Origin: Diplonema papillatum
Taxonomy: Eukaryota > Euglenozoa > Diplonemea > Diplonemida > Diplonemidae
Length of the DNA: 64,000 nucleotides
Direction: 5' to 3'
Assembly: GCA_030068145.1 (NCBI GenBank)
Contig: JAPJBO010001108.1
Span: forward strand, 1 to 64,000
In this document: piece by piece, positions 9,234-19,760 of the stretch
Layout: the number at the start of each line of letters is the position of its first letter
Position numbering within the stretch: position 1 is the stretch's first letter
Notes under the pieces: generated by a model
The model's database searches: none
The model's input: the letters and a program-made list of their open reading frames with translations, nothing else
Told to the model about the DNA's origin: nothing
Position numbers and translations under genes: made by a program

Positions 9234-10545
9234 ATACCCATTGCCACCGTCGTGCCTGCCGAAACCTCTTTTTGGTCCACTGCACAAAAAACCTGTTTGA
9301 AGAAAGTAGTTTACACTGTCGCTTTGGAACGGGCCTCGCTACGGAGCAGAGCCTCCTGCAAGCAGCTCTGTGCGCTCCATCCCCCCCCGAGGAAGCCGAC
9401 GAGAAGCGGCAAGCGTTCATCCGGGCGCAGGAGCTGAAGGCAAACGACTACTTCGAGAGACGAAGACGAGATGCTGTGAATAATATCGCCGCCGTCGTGC
9501 CTGCCGAAACCTCTTTTTGGTCCACTCTGCTATACACAAAAGAACCTGTTTGAAGACAGTAGTTTGCACTGTCGCTTTGAAACAGGCCCTCGCTACGGTC
9601 CTGCAAGCACCACGAGTGTGAGAGGCAGCACGCCAGCTATCTGGAGAAGGCGTCCCGCCTGAAGCAGTCTGCGCGCATTGCGGAGGGGAGCCGGGCGCAG
9701 GCGGCGGCCCGCATCGCGGAGCTGGCGGCGGAGGTCGCGCGCGTCGAAGAAGAGACGGTCGCGTTTTGCGACAAGGCGGTCGTGACCCTCCGCTGCCCTC
9801 TGGACGACCCGCCCCTGACACCGCCCCGCTCTGTGCGCTCCATCCCCCCCGAGGAAGCCGACGAGAAGCGGCAAGCGTTCATCCGGGCGCAGGAGCTGAA
9901 GGCAAACGACTACTTCGAAGACGAAGACGAGATGCTGTAAATACCCATTGCCACCGTCGTGCCTGCCGAAACCTCTTTTTGGTCCACTGCACAAAAAACC
10001 TGTTTGAAGAAAGTAGTTTACACTGTCGCTTTGGAACGGGCCTCGCTACGGAGCAGAGCCTCCTGCAAGCAGCTCTGTGCGCTCCATCCCCCCCCGAGGA
10101 AGCCGACGAGAAGCGGCAAGCGTTCATCCGGGCGCAGGAGCTGAAGGCAAACGACTACTTCGAGAGACGAAGACGAGATGCTGTGAATAATATCGCCGCC
10201 GTCGTGCCTGCCGAAACCTCTTTTTGGTCCACTCTGCTATACACAAAAAAACCTGTTTGAAGACAGTAGTTTGCACTGTCGCTTTGAAACAGGCCCTCGC
10301 TACGGTCCTGCAAGCACCACGAGTGTGAGAGGCAGCACGCCAGCTATCTGGAGAAGGCGTCCCGCCTGAAGCAGTCTGCACGCATTGCGGAGGGAGTCGG
10401 ATCCAAGCGGCCAGCCCGCATCGTGGAGCTGGCGGCGGAAGTCGTTACGCGTCGAAGAAGAGACGGTCGTGGGCGCAGGAGCTGAAGGCCACCGCCGACT
10501 TCGAAGACGCAGACGAGTGCTGTAACTTGGCACTGCTAACAAACA
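8903..10545 (+). repeat. 707-bp tandem duplication of the coiled-coil gene 3' end
   Basis: The unit starts at CCACGAGTGTG: copy 1 (8903-9609) is the real gene end plus 3' flank, copy 2 is 9610-10316, and copy 3 (10317 to about 10545) decays. Most of copies 1 and 2 match base for base at an offset of 707. Inside each unit the C-terminal codons (EEADEKRQAFIRAQELKAND) appear twice, at 9144 and 9391 and again at 9851 and 10098, so a smaller duplication preceded the larger one. Downstream copies lack the gene 5' part and are pseudogenic. Confidence 0.9.
9610..9940 (+). pseudogene. 3' copy of coiled-coil gene (tandem copy 2)
   Basis: This is a copy of the coding 3' end of the gene at 8388 (EKASRLKQSARIAEG through FEDEDEML and TAA 9938-9940), without promoter or start. 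A change at the unit start (GTGTGAGAGG for GTGTGCGAGG) breaks the upstream frame. Further truncated copies follow at 10092-10187 and 10317-10545. Confidence 0.8.
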
Positions 10546-12022
10546 CCGCGCGGCGGCACTCCAACCGACGCGTCAAAAAAAGAGATGACCAACTGTTTGG
10601 TGGTTTAGTCAGTGCTCGAGGCACACACGCAAACGATAAACCGTTTGAGAGAGAGTAGTTTGTACTGCCGCTTCGCATCGAACACGCCACGTACCTCGTG
10701 CCGTAGCAGTCCAACCGACGCGTCAAAAAATGGACCAAGGGTAGTGAACCCGAACAGCGAAGAAACGCTGTGAGAGGCACCCGGAGTTTCAGCTCAGTGT
10801 GGGTTTGATCAAAGTAACACCAAGGCAGCCCTTACAAAGACCAGCTACAGTCAACGCCGCGTTTTTGCTATTAATCATCATGTTTCAAATCCCCGATTGT
10901 GCGTAACCTGGAAGCACCCAGGTGGTACAAAGGCGCAGTTGCCCGCATCCATCCGGCAATCAGCTCGCATCGGGGAGGTGACGCTACCCACCTGGACGAG
11001 GTGTCCTGCTGCCCATTCGGAGATGCCGTAGGACACCATCCCTTGCTTCAACATCCTACGAAAGCAGTGTTGCTATTACGCAATCGAACCTGCCGCCGTC
11101 CCCAGATGTGGCAGCCGTTCCTCGACACGATGCTTCCGCAGATGCTGAGATGACTGCGTCCACGCGGGGTGTCCCCAGCAATTTGTATCTTCCGAGAACC
11201 ACGAAGGGGCGCTTGCACATACCCACGCACCTGCAGTACCCCACTGTATCATAGCCGTTTACTGCGCAGCCTGAGGGCTCTCCGTTTCCTCCCTTGCTGC
11301 GCCCTTGCTTGCCGACTGTACCTTCTTTGAATTGTTTCGTAGTAGAGCTCTTTGCGTCATGTCGATAGCCTGCCCACCGTTTTGCTTCGCCCCTCCCCCC
11401 AGAAGGGCACAGCAGGTTGACCCGCCGGCCTCAGGCAATAATGCTGACCAGCTGAAATTATTGAATGTGCATCCTGTGGCGCAGCGTGTTGGGCTACCTG
11501 ATTACCGCTGCGTCTGTTGAATCGGCCGCTTCCCGCCTTCAGCCCGTCACCTTAAAATGGGGACGCAGCGCCGAACGGCAGGAAGTCTTGAAAGATCGAG
11601 GTCCCGACGAGCAGCAGGAAGGACTGCAAGCTTGCCTGTAGCCACCTAACTCTTCATGTTAGCTCAGCACAGGCACTGTAACACTGTCCAGCTTATCGAA
11701 ACCTGCGAAACTTCGAAGGTTTTGTACATTGCTCTCGAGCTCGTGAGCTACTCGGGGCTGACTCTGTGCAGTCAGGCGACGAAGAAGATTCCGACGAGAA
11801 GTGTCAGGGTGACGAAGCTGAAGCTGGGGAACCTGTATCGACGGGTGGTGAGGCGAAGGCCGTGGATCAGGACCCCGAAGGGCGGCCGAGCTGAGCTGCG
11901 TCTCAGTCACCCAGACCATTACCATATACGATAGGCAAGCGAGCGTTGTTGGATGATCACTCTCAAGCTTTTCAGTCAAAGTGTTCAACTTGTCCAGGTG
12001 ATTCGAAAGGAAGAACGAGAAG
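10546..12022. other. Spacer upstream of AKR copy 2
   Basis: I find no convincing gene. A short direct repeat (CCAACCGACGCGTCAAAAAA) occurs at 10562-10581 and 10710-10729. The last 40 bases (GTCCAGGTGATT near the 3' end) resemble the sequence before AKR copy 3, so the duplicated block begins roughly 40 bases upstream of the start codon. Confidence 0.4.
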
Positions 12023-13141
12023 ATGGGACCCAAGGACATGAGAACGCTGCACGGGGAGTGCTTCAAGCTGGCAAACGGGAAGATGTACCCGGCTGTCGGT
12101 TTGGGAACGTGGAAGTCGCCCGAAGGCAAGACCGGCGAGGCGGTGAAGGCAGCGATTCGTGCTGGGTACCGTCTGATCGATACCGCGAACGACTACAACA
12201 ACGAGCACGAGATCGGAGCTGCCATCAAGGAGCTTTTGGACGCTGGCGAGGTCAAGAGAGAGGACCTCACCATCCAGTGCAAGCTGTGGAACTCGAACCA
12301 CAGGCCGGAGCACGTGGTCACGGACTTGAAGAAGACCCTGCAGGACCTGCAGCTCGACTACGTTGACTGCTTCGTGATCCACTGGCCCCAGGCCGTGCCG
12401 GCTCACCCCGAGGGTAAGAAGGCATCGGTCAGAATCTCTGGTGCCGCCCCTGGGCCGTACGATGAGGAGAGACCGGAAGGTACTATGTGGATGTTCCCGA
12501 TGGGCAAGGACGGATACTACACCAGCGACGACAAGTCGCACTACGTCGAGACATACCACGCGATGGAAGACCTCGTTGACCAGGGACTCGTGAGGAGCTT
12601 GGGTATCTCGAACTTCAACAAGCAGCAGACCCGGGAGATTGTTCAGAACGTGAAGAAGCACCCCGTGTGCATTGCGCAGAACGAGATCCACCCGTACTTC
12701 CAGCAGAAGGACTACGTCGACTTCTGCCACTTCAACAACATTGTTGTGCAGGCGTTCTCGCCGCTTGGCTCCGGTGACAGACCCGCGTGCTTCACCAAGG
12801 ACAGCGACCCGACGCCTGTGTTGGAGAACGAGACGATCCTGGCCATCGCGAAGAAGCACAACAAGACTACCGCCCAGGTGGTCGTCAGGTGGCACACCCA
12901 GAGGGGTGTCTCGTCGGTGCCGAAGTCGATCACGCCGAGCCGTATCGCGGCCAACCGCGACATGTTCGACTTCGCCTTGGACGCTGAGGACATGCAGAAC
13001 ATCGCGGACATGAACGTCGGCTGGCAGTTCCTCCTGTGGGAAGCCACCGCCATGCACCCCGACTACCCGTTCAAGGAGTCCCTCCCGTACGGCTTCACCG
13101 TCCCGAAGGCCCCTGAGGGGACTGGTACCGCCGGCAAGTAA
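12023..13141 (+). CDS. Aldo-keto reductase copy 2 (complete)
   Basis: This intact intronless frame of 372 residues is an NAD(P)H-dependent aldo-keto reductase, a cytosolic (alpha/beta)8-barrel oxidoreductase. The catalytic tetrad is visible: Asp53 (GYRLIDTA), Tyr58 (NDYNNE), Lys87 (CKLWN) and His120 (VIHWP). AKR signature 1 spans residues 48-65, and the cofactor signature VPKSITPSR lies near the C-terminus. At 372 residues it is longer than the usual 310-330; the extra length is mostly an insertion after His120 (about residues 125-165, ending TSDDKSHYVETYHAME) and a short tail. The ATG is chosen because homology starts there and because it is shared with copy 3. No signal peptide is seen. The coding sequence appears identical to copy 3 at 23483. 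Substrate (sugar, aldehyde or other) is undetermined. Confidence 0.96.
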   Translation: MGPKDMRTLHGECFKLANGKMYPAVGLGTWKSPEGKTGEAVKAAIRAGYRLIDTANDYNNEHEIGAAIKELLDAGEVKREDLTIQCKLWNSNHRPEHVVTDLKKTLQDLQLDYVDCFVIHWPQAVPAHPEGKKASVRISGAAPGPYDEERPEGTMWMFPMGKDGYYTSDDKSHYVETYHAMEDLVDQGLVRSLGISNFNKQQTREIVQNVKKHPVCIAQNEIHPYFQQKDYVDFCHFNNIVVQAFSPLGSGDRPACFTKDSDPTPVLENETILAIAKKHNKTTAQVVVRWHTQRGVSSVPKSITPSRIAANRDMFDFALDAEDMQNIADMNVGWQFLLWEATAMHPDYPFKESLPYGFTVPKAPEGTGTAGK

Positions 13142-15224
13142 GCAGCCACCAACAGCTAGCTAACGTCGGATCCACCCCCCCCCCCCCCCTTCAAACCCAA
13201 GAAACATTTTCCCCCCGCCCAACCGCCCAGCCTCTACCGTAGGATGGAAACGCAGGTTTCCACAATGGCCGACACCTGAACGACGAACTCGCGGCGTGTT
13301 TTTCGCGCACGCACGCAGAAGAAGACCATCGAACGCGTAGGAAACCCAGTGCATCCATGATCCACACCCAAGTTTCCCGCTCTCGAACAACGGCTGCATT
13401 TCCATCCTTTCTCAACCCCCTTTTCTGCTCTTCCGAAGGCTCTTCTTCAGGGACATGCAACATTCATGCACCGAAAGGACCTTTTTGCCATTTCTTTTGC
13501 TTTCCTTCATCTCCGCCGACGTTCTCCTGACCAGATCGACCCCCCTTTTCGCTTTCTTGTTCTCGGAATGACGTGCAAGCCGGGCTCTCGTATTTCGGTG
13601 GGTTGATGGTCAGTCAATTATAAGCACAGCACCGACAGGAACGCAATTTGCCAAACAGGAACGGGTCCCCCGAAAACCGAGGGTGCAGACCCAAGCCCCA
13701 CCGGCGTGAACTCGAACTCGGTACAGAAGAAGGTCGAGCGAGAGCCGTACGTTGACACACGCCTGCCACTGCTGGGTGGACAATGCGCGGCTCCGCACCT
13801 TTTGTGCACACCGTGTGCACACTGCACAGGTTTCTCGTTATCGCGAGCCTCGTTCCTCTCCGAATGGTGGGTGGGGCGGGTCCCTTCGGCGGGCGGATGG
13901 AGCGTGGGAGGTTGTCAGCTTCTCTCCATCCGGCACTCGGCTCAAGACTTCTGTTTTCATCTCGCGGTGCTAGCTGCACAGGGCTTTCGGCCCCGTGCAA
14001 CAGCTGGGGCTTTTGGGACCAGCCCTCACCGGTCATCTCTGGGTAGAGGCCAGTTCGGCTGCGCAGTGGCGTCAGTACGAGTTTGCGTACGATGAGAAAG
14101 TCAAGTGAGGTTTTCGCGAGCTGCTCGAGGAACTCTCCTCCTGACCGAGGCCTGACCGAGGCCGTCGAACGCCTGAAGCCTCCGGTTGAGGGCATGCGCC
14201 AGAGGGCATAGCAAGTCCACGCGTCCGTTAGCTCTCGACCACGACCGGTTGCTCTGCCGGGGCAAGCGCGCGGGTGATCGCAAATGAAACGGCTCGCGGC
14301 CCGAGGGAGCCGCATTGTTGAACAATTTTTCATCCACCCACTGCCCACGTCTATCAACCGACCATCTAGTACCTTTCCATCCGCATGAGATCGGGATCTC
14401 GGGGCTCAGAAGAAGATTTTGAGCCGCGGTTCCTTGCCACCGGGGGAGACCGCGTGGTTGGCAGCAATTTTCCTGTGCAGAGAAATTTGTTATCGGAGAG
14501 TAAGGCGGGAACTCTACCCAATCATCCACACAAGGACTCGGCGTTAAAAGTCATCGGTTTTCAGAATGAATGTAGCCTATAGTGGTACGGCTGCTTCTTT
14601 TTCTTTGCTCGCGCAGGGGATTTCTCTTGGGCCAAAATCCTCCCAGCAAAACTTTTCTTTTCGACGAATTTTTGGGTTTGGCCACCTGGTCCGGGCTCCT
14701 GGTAAGTTCCCCGAAACTCCCCGACACTTCCCCGAAAGTCCCCGAAGTTCCCCGAAACTCCCCGATACGCACCCCAGGTTAGCCTTCAGGCAATAAGCGA
14801 TGATTGGAAGGCCGCGAAGGAAACAGTGGGTCAACCCATCCCGGCATGGCTCTCCGAGCACGTCTGCAGCTTGGATGATGATTTCCGGGGGCCCGTCACT
14901 TCATCTGGATCGAAGACCAGTCGAAGGAGCCTCTGTTGAAGTCGCTTCTCATAACGGACATCTTTCACTCCTTTACAACTCATCCCTCTCGGGAAAGGTC
15001 AGTCGACGACCGTATGCAGGTGGGTGGGAGGCCGGGAGGCCCTGGGACTGCGTGACTACCCCACACAAGGACTCTCTGTATGGCGTTATCTGTCTGTCCC
15101 AGCCACCATAGCCATCATATGACCAAGCATCGGAATAGTATGCGTGCAAAGGAGCAGACCTTCGGTTGCGGCAGTTGTGGTCTGGACAGGGTTCGGGGCA
15201 TGAATCCACGTGGAAATGGAAATC
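13142..15224. other. Spacer: AKR 3' region, C-run, short repeats
   Basis: Bases 13142-13180 are identical to the start of the 3' region of AKR copy 3, then a C-run differs in length. The minus-strand frame 13614-14357 (247 codons) has no recognisable domain and I do not call it. A short tandem array of CCCCGAAACT-like units is at 14706-14765. GAATCCACGTGG at 15202-15213 recurs before AKR copy 3 at 23195. Confidence 0.4.
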
Positions 15225-16022
15225 GTGGAAATTTCCACGGATTTCCACATTCCACTGCCCACACCGGTGAAATTATCAATTCCGCCAGTTGGGGGTTTTT
15301 GACGACTTACCCGACTGTCGAGATACATTTTCAACCACCATTTTGACCTTCTGGGGCTCAACCCCCAAGGTTCACCTTTTTCTCGGTTGTCTTTTTCTCG
15401 GTTGTGAGTTAGTTTTAAGGAGAACACCCACCGAGCTGTCTGAGGCTGTGAAGCACCAGAGTGTGGCCTTGGAGCTGGCACGGGACAAGCTGACGACTAT
15501 CGCCCCCAGGACCGCCGCTCTTAGAACTCCTCTCGGGAGGGAGCGAGCCCGGTCCCCAGACTGCGGAGTACCACCGTGCAGACGCGGACGTCAGCCACCC
15601 GCACGCCAGAGCCCCCCATGTGCCGGTCGAGCGCAGCGCAGTGGGAGAGCCTGCTAACAGCACCAGTGCCACCGCCGACGGCAGAAGAAACTGAGTCAGC
15701 GAGGGCACGAGCCCTCCTGGGAGTGCGACGCCTGTGGGGGGGCCAGAGGACCACGGTACTCCTGCCCTCAGGGCAGAGGACACAGCCCTGTGCAGGGCGT
15801 GTTTTGCGAAGAACCACAGCTTCGCCAACTTCGTAAACGAAGTGGAAATTTCCACGAATTTCCACGTTCCACTGCCCACACCGGTGAAATTATCAATTCC
15901 GCCAGTTGGGGTTTTTGACGACTTACCCGACTGTGGAGACACATATTCAACCACCATTTTGACCTTCTGGGGCTCAACCCCCAAGGTTCACCTTTTTCTC
16001 GGTTGTCTTTTTCTCGGTCGTG
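15225..16022 (+). mobile_element. TRIM-like unit: two about 182-bp direct repeats around about 435 bp
   Basis: The direct repeats 15225-15406 and 15842-16022 start with the palindrome GTGGAAATTTCCAC and end in CTCGGTTGTG or CTCGGTCGTG; they share GACGACTTACCCGACTGT and CAACCACCATTTTGACC. The internal 435 bp has no retroelement protein. The layout resembles a terminal-repeat retrotransposon in miniature, but the ends are not canonical TG..CA and no target duplication or primer-binding site was found, so a plain tandem duplication remains possible. Confidence 0.45.
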
Positions 16023-16061
16023 TTTTACAGGGGGGGGTCAATTACAATATACCTACCCCCC

Positions 16062-17251
16062 CCCGTGTTAGTGTCGCCTACCTAAAGGCACCTTTTCCGA
16101 AAAGGCGACACTAACACGGGAAGGCGACACTAACACGGGGTGTGACCAAGGGTAAGGAAAATTGGTGTGACTGGCACCGTGGTAGACAGACAGTTACGTT
16201 CCCTCGTGCATTCTTCCGATGCTCACCGTAAAACTGCAAACCCGCAAACCAGCCATCCAGGACCAGAACGCCGTAGTTGTCCGATGGTAGTCGTGGAAAG
16301 GGCAGAAGTCTACATACAGCACACTCCCATGACATCGCGCGCTTTCTTGGCATGTGAAAGCGCGTTCGTTGACTCTGTCTCCCGCTACAAACAAGGCCGC
16401 ACGCGGGTGTGATCTCGCACGTTTTTGGTGTTGCTTTGGTCCTTCTCTGTTGGCTCAAAATTTAGACCCCATGTCAGTTATCCTGTCATGCTTCTTCGAG
16501 TACTTGCGCTTGTTCTGCACCGCACCGGGGGCTCGAGTTGTTTCTTCTGGCAAACTATGACCGGGGAAACACTGTCGACTCGTCCGTGGCAAGTATGCGG
16601 TTGTACCTCCCTCCATTGCACCCATTCCCATTCTTCGAGAACCAGTGAGGACTGTCTGGCTTCGGAAACGAGATGATCGACGCAACAGCACTACTCGACC
16701 GGCTACCAATACGTGTTGAAATCCCATTCAGTCGGCGAAAGACGGCCACCAATATTCTAAGTTTGCATGGAGGCGTTGTTGAGGAACACAGATTTACATT
16801 GGCGAGGTGAAATCAGCACCTGTCGATCACGCGAGGAAGCTTTCAGCTTCTTCATGGACGCGTGTGCGCCCGCTGTTGCTACTGTTACAGGTACCAGAAA
16901 CCGCACTCTGCTTTTCGTAGATCAGCATGTTGCAAAGCCCACCTCTGCAGGCTTGTGCTTTGGTCATGCGTGATAGATGGCGCAAGACGGGTTTCTTGCC
17001 CCGTCTTGTTTCCTGCTGGTTCAGTACTTTCTCGCAGTCATGAGCACCAGGATGCTTGCTTTCTGCCACAAGCTTCAGTCAATCGTTGTCGATAATTTTT
17101 TCCTTCAGGTTGCGTAGGTGAGGAGGAGACATTTTTCATAGAAATCCGGGGAACCCTACTGAAACCCGTATTCCCGTGTTAGTGTCGCCTCGCGTCTTCA
17201 GGACAAAAGGCGACACTGACAAGGGAGAAACGGAGGCGACACTAACACGGG
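16062..17251. mobile_element. Inverted-repeat element N (CCCGTGTTAGTGTCGCCT ends)
   Basis: The 18-mer CCCGTGTTAGTGTCGCCT is at 16062-16079 and 17173-17190, and its reverse complement is at 16103-16120, 16122-16139, 17234-17251 and imperfectly 17208-17225. Each end is therefore itself a small hairpin, and the outermost copies bracket 1.19 kb. The interior (open frames at 16111-16458 on the minus strand, 16455-16727 and others) shows no transposase. It may be one non-autonomous element or two small hairpin MITEs. Confidence 0.65.
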
Positions 17252-17261
17252 GGGGGGGTTA

Positions 17262-18468
17262 GGGGGGGTCAAAAGGTCTTTTTTTGCGTCAAAATGGTGA
17301 CATTTTCAGCCTGTAGACTTAACGGCAGTTTAAGCCTAAAAGAACATGCAACCCGCCTCAGAAATGCCCGGAAACGTGTTTTCGGGGGAAGTTTCATGGA
17401 AAATGGCCCAGGGGGGGGTGTATTAGTTGATGGTTTTAGGGTGGACACCGTTTGGTACCGGCTAGCTGCCTGTGGGTGTGCTTCACTGTTCATACCATGC
17501 AAAGATGAGACTACAATCACGTACAGGCAGCCACAAATGGAAGCAACAAAAGGGCGAACGACACCCAGGAGGAAGGCAGCTATGAACGTTGCTCGTCTGG
17601 ATGGTTAACAACGTCCCAAAAGGTTCTCTGGGTCTTGCGCAAGCTGAGGTGCTGTTGACACCGCAGGCAGCAGCTCTTCCCCGAACTTCTGCTAGAGCGA
17701 TATTCACAAAGTTCGATGTCTTTCCGAGAAAAACAATGAGATGCTATCATCCGTAGTGGGATTTTCCAGATTCCAACGTTTTTGTTGAAGGGATGCACGC
17801 GACAGTGTCTTTTATTCAAGTTCGCCTTTCGTACACCACCCGAAAGGGTCGCATTGCACACGCACGGAAGACAATACTGGTCACCGGGGTGTATCTCTGG
17901 TACCTAACCCCAACGCACGTTGAGCTTGAACAAAAATAGAAAACTGGACTTGAACGAAAAGGTTCGGCGGTGGATTTATAGGACTGCCACGACATAGCAG
18001 CTCAGGGCAGGGTATCTGCAGCTTGCGGTAGCACGCTACACGACACAGGCCACTACGAAAGCTGGCGCTGACGTCAAGGACTCGAGGGGGCGGCACGTTA
18101 CGAAGCCGTACCTCATTGAGTCGCTTGTCGGTGCCTCCTACGAAGCCCCACCATCCCCAACTCTCAGGAAAGTCTTTTGAGTAAAAACACATAGGTTTGG
18201 GCAGTGTTGTTTTCCTTCTTCGGTTCATGCTGTCACTATTTTTGGGGTTGTCACCTAAAAAGAAGAACACCGGTACCAAACGGTGTCCACCCTGAGTCCA
18301 AAAATTGGGCACTCGTAAAAAGGCCTTTTCGGGGCACTTCAGCAGCCAAAAAGCATGTTTTAGGCATTTCTATACGGTTCTGGGGTGGTTTGCCAAATTG
18401 TATTGCCTCTTAGGAGCCCCTATGTGGTTCCCAAAAAAATGACCATTTTGACAGCTTTTGACCCCCCC
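17262..18468 (-). mobile_element. TIR element A, copy 1 (TA-flanked, non-autonomous)
   Basis: The ends GGGGGGGTCAAAAG (17262) and CTTTTGACCCCCCC (to 18468) are flanked by TA on both sides, fitting a Tc1/mariner-type insertion. An inverted, nearly identical copy is at 38881-40089. Inside is a second inverted-repeat pair, GGTGGACACCGTTTGGTACC, at about 17440 and 18271, so a smaller element seems nested within it. A 143-codon minus frame (18312-17881) is conserved between copies but has no recognised domain. There is no transposase. Confidence 0.8.
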
Positions 18469-19747
18469 TAGGGCTAAGTTGGATGGAAACGCCGTTTCTT
18501 TTAGTTTTTTCGAAATATGGAAACGGAAACGGAAACGGAAACGGAAACGTTTCCGTTTCTTTTAAAAGAAACGCCGGAAGGCTCCTCATGCTGAAGGGTC
18601 CTATAGGATACCACTTCGCGGGTCCTTCTGTGTGTCCGTCGGGTGTCAGTTTCCAGCCAAATTTTGGCTTTCTTTTCAGAGGGCGGGATCACCTTCTTCT
18701 TTTGATCTACGGGCACTTCTCTTCCTCCGTCTTCTGGCGGGCTCTTTGACTCTTCAGGGCCCTTCCTGGGCTGTTCTTCGACTTGGCTCGGCCCCTTCTT
18801 GTGTGTCGTCGCGGTCTCGTTTGTGCAGTCGCTGATGCTCACCGCTTTCTTTCGTCGGCGATCTGAGACGAGCAAATAGGAAACCACAAGCTAATGATGC
18901 AGAATGCCGTCACATGCGGATGCTGAGGTTTTCTGACACCAGATTCCACTCTTCTGTGCCTACCACTTCGTCCTCTGCTGCTGCCAACCCACGTTCTCAT
19001 GTTTACTTGTATCGGCGGCCGTGCCGAGTGGGGCTTTTTGAATCTGCAGTCCTCTTCTGCATTGTCGGTGGGGTTCTTCCTGCCGTCGCTGTCTATGCTC
19101 CGACAACACCGCCCGATGGTGCCCCTTCCGGTGACGGTTGCCACCCGTCGTCGTATGCAGGTGCACTGTGGCAATCGATGTTTAACACACACGTTACTGC
19201 GTGGCCATCGCTTTTCTGGCGGGTTCAACATTGCCCCGGCATACGTGTGCCCTTCTCATCTCCTGATGCTGCTTGCACTCCCTCTTTGTCTTACACCGCT
19301 GAAAACCCCCGGTCTTGTAGCCTGTGGTGCGGCGGTGCTCCCGCTGTCCTGAACGATCGTATCTGTATAGCCTATTATTGGAAGCGGATGTGCTTTCCCG
19401 ATCGTCTTCAGCGCGTTGGCCAACGGCCTCGCATCAACAGAGCATCGTCGCCACAACAGCCATTGGTATAAAGAGCTGCAGACCTCAAAGTCATCACAAC
19501 CGGATGCGTGTGGTTGCGCGGTCGCAACTCTTATGCTTCTTTCCTCCCTTGTCCATGGTTCCCACTGGATGGCGGGGTCCGCCGTTCGGAACACATTTCC
19601 GGTCGGACCTTCAGCCAGTATACTAGTGGCATACCAGCCGTTTCTTTTGAAAAGAAACGGCGTTTCCATCCACCGCCAAAAAGAAGGAAACGGAAACGGA
19701 AACGGAAACGGAAACGTTTCCAACGTTTCCATCCTACATAGCCCTAG
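18468..19747. mobile_element. TIR element B with (GGAAAC)n terminal arrays
   Basis: The left end CTAGGGCTAAGTTGGATGG (18468) matches the reverse complement of the right end (to 19747). Both ends carry tandem GGAAAC hexamers in opposite orientation and the block AAAGAAACGGCGTTTCCATCC-like next to them. The interior 1.1 kb has an unmatched 185-codon forward frame (18914-19471) but no transposase motif. It directly abuts element A copy 1. Confidence 0.7.
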
Positions 19748-19760
19748 GGGGGGGGGTAGG

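Noticed and set aside
11972..13057. Long minus-strand frame opposite AKR copy 2 (and its twin opposite copy 3)
   Set aside because: Shadow of strongly biased codons in a conserved enzyme gene; its product has no domain and the sense strand fully explains conservation.
13614..14357. 247-codon minus-strand frame
   Set aside because: No recognisable motif, overlapping frames on both strands, GC-rich spacer; most likely chance.
18914..19471. 185-codon frame in element B as a gene
   Set aside because: No domain, not shared with any other copy in the window, overlaps other frames of similar quality.
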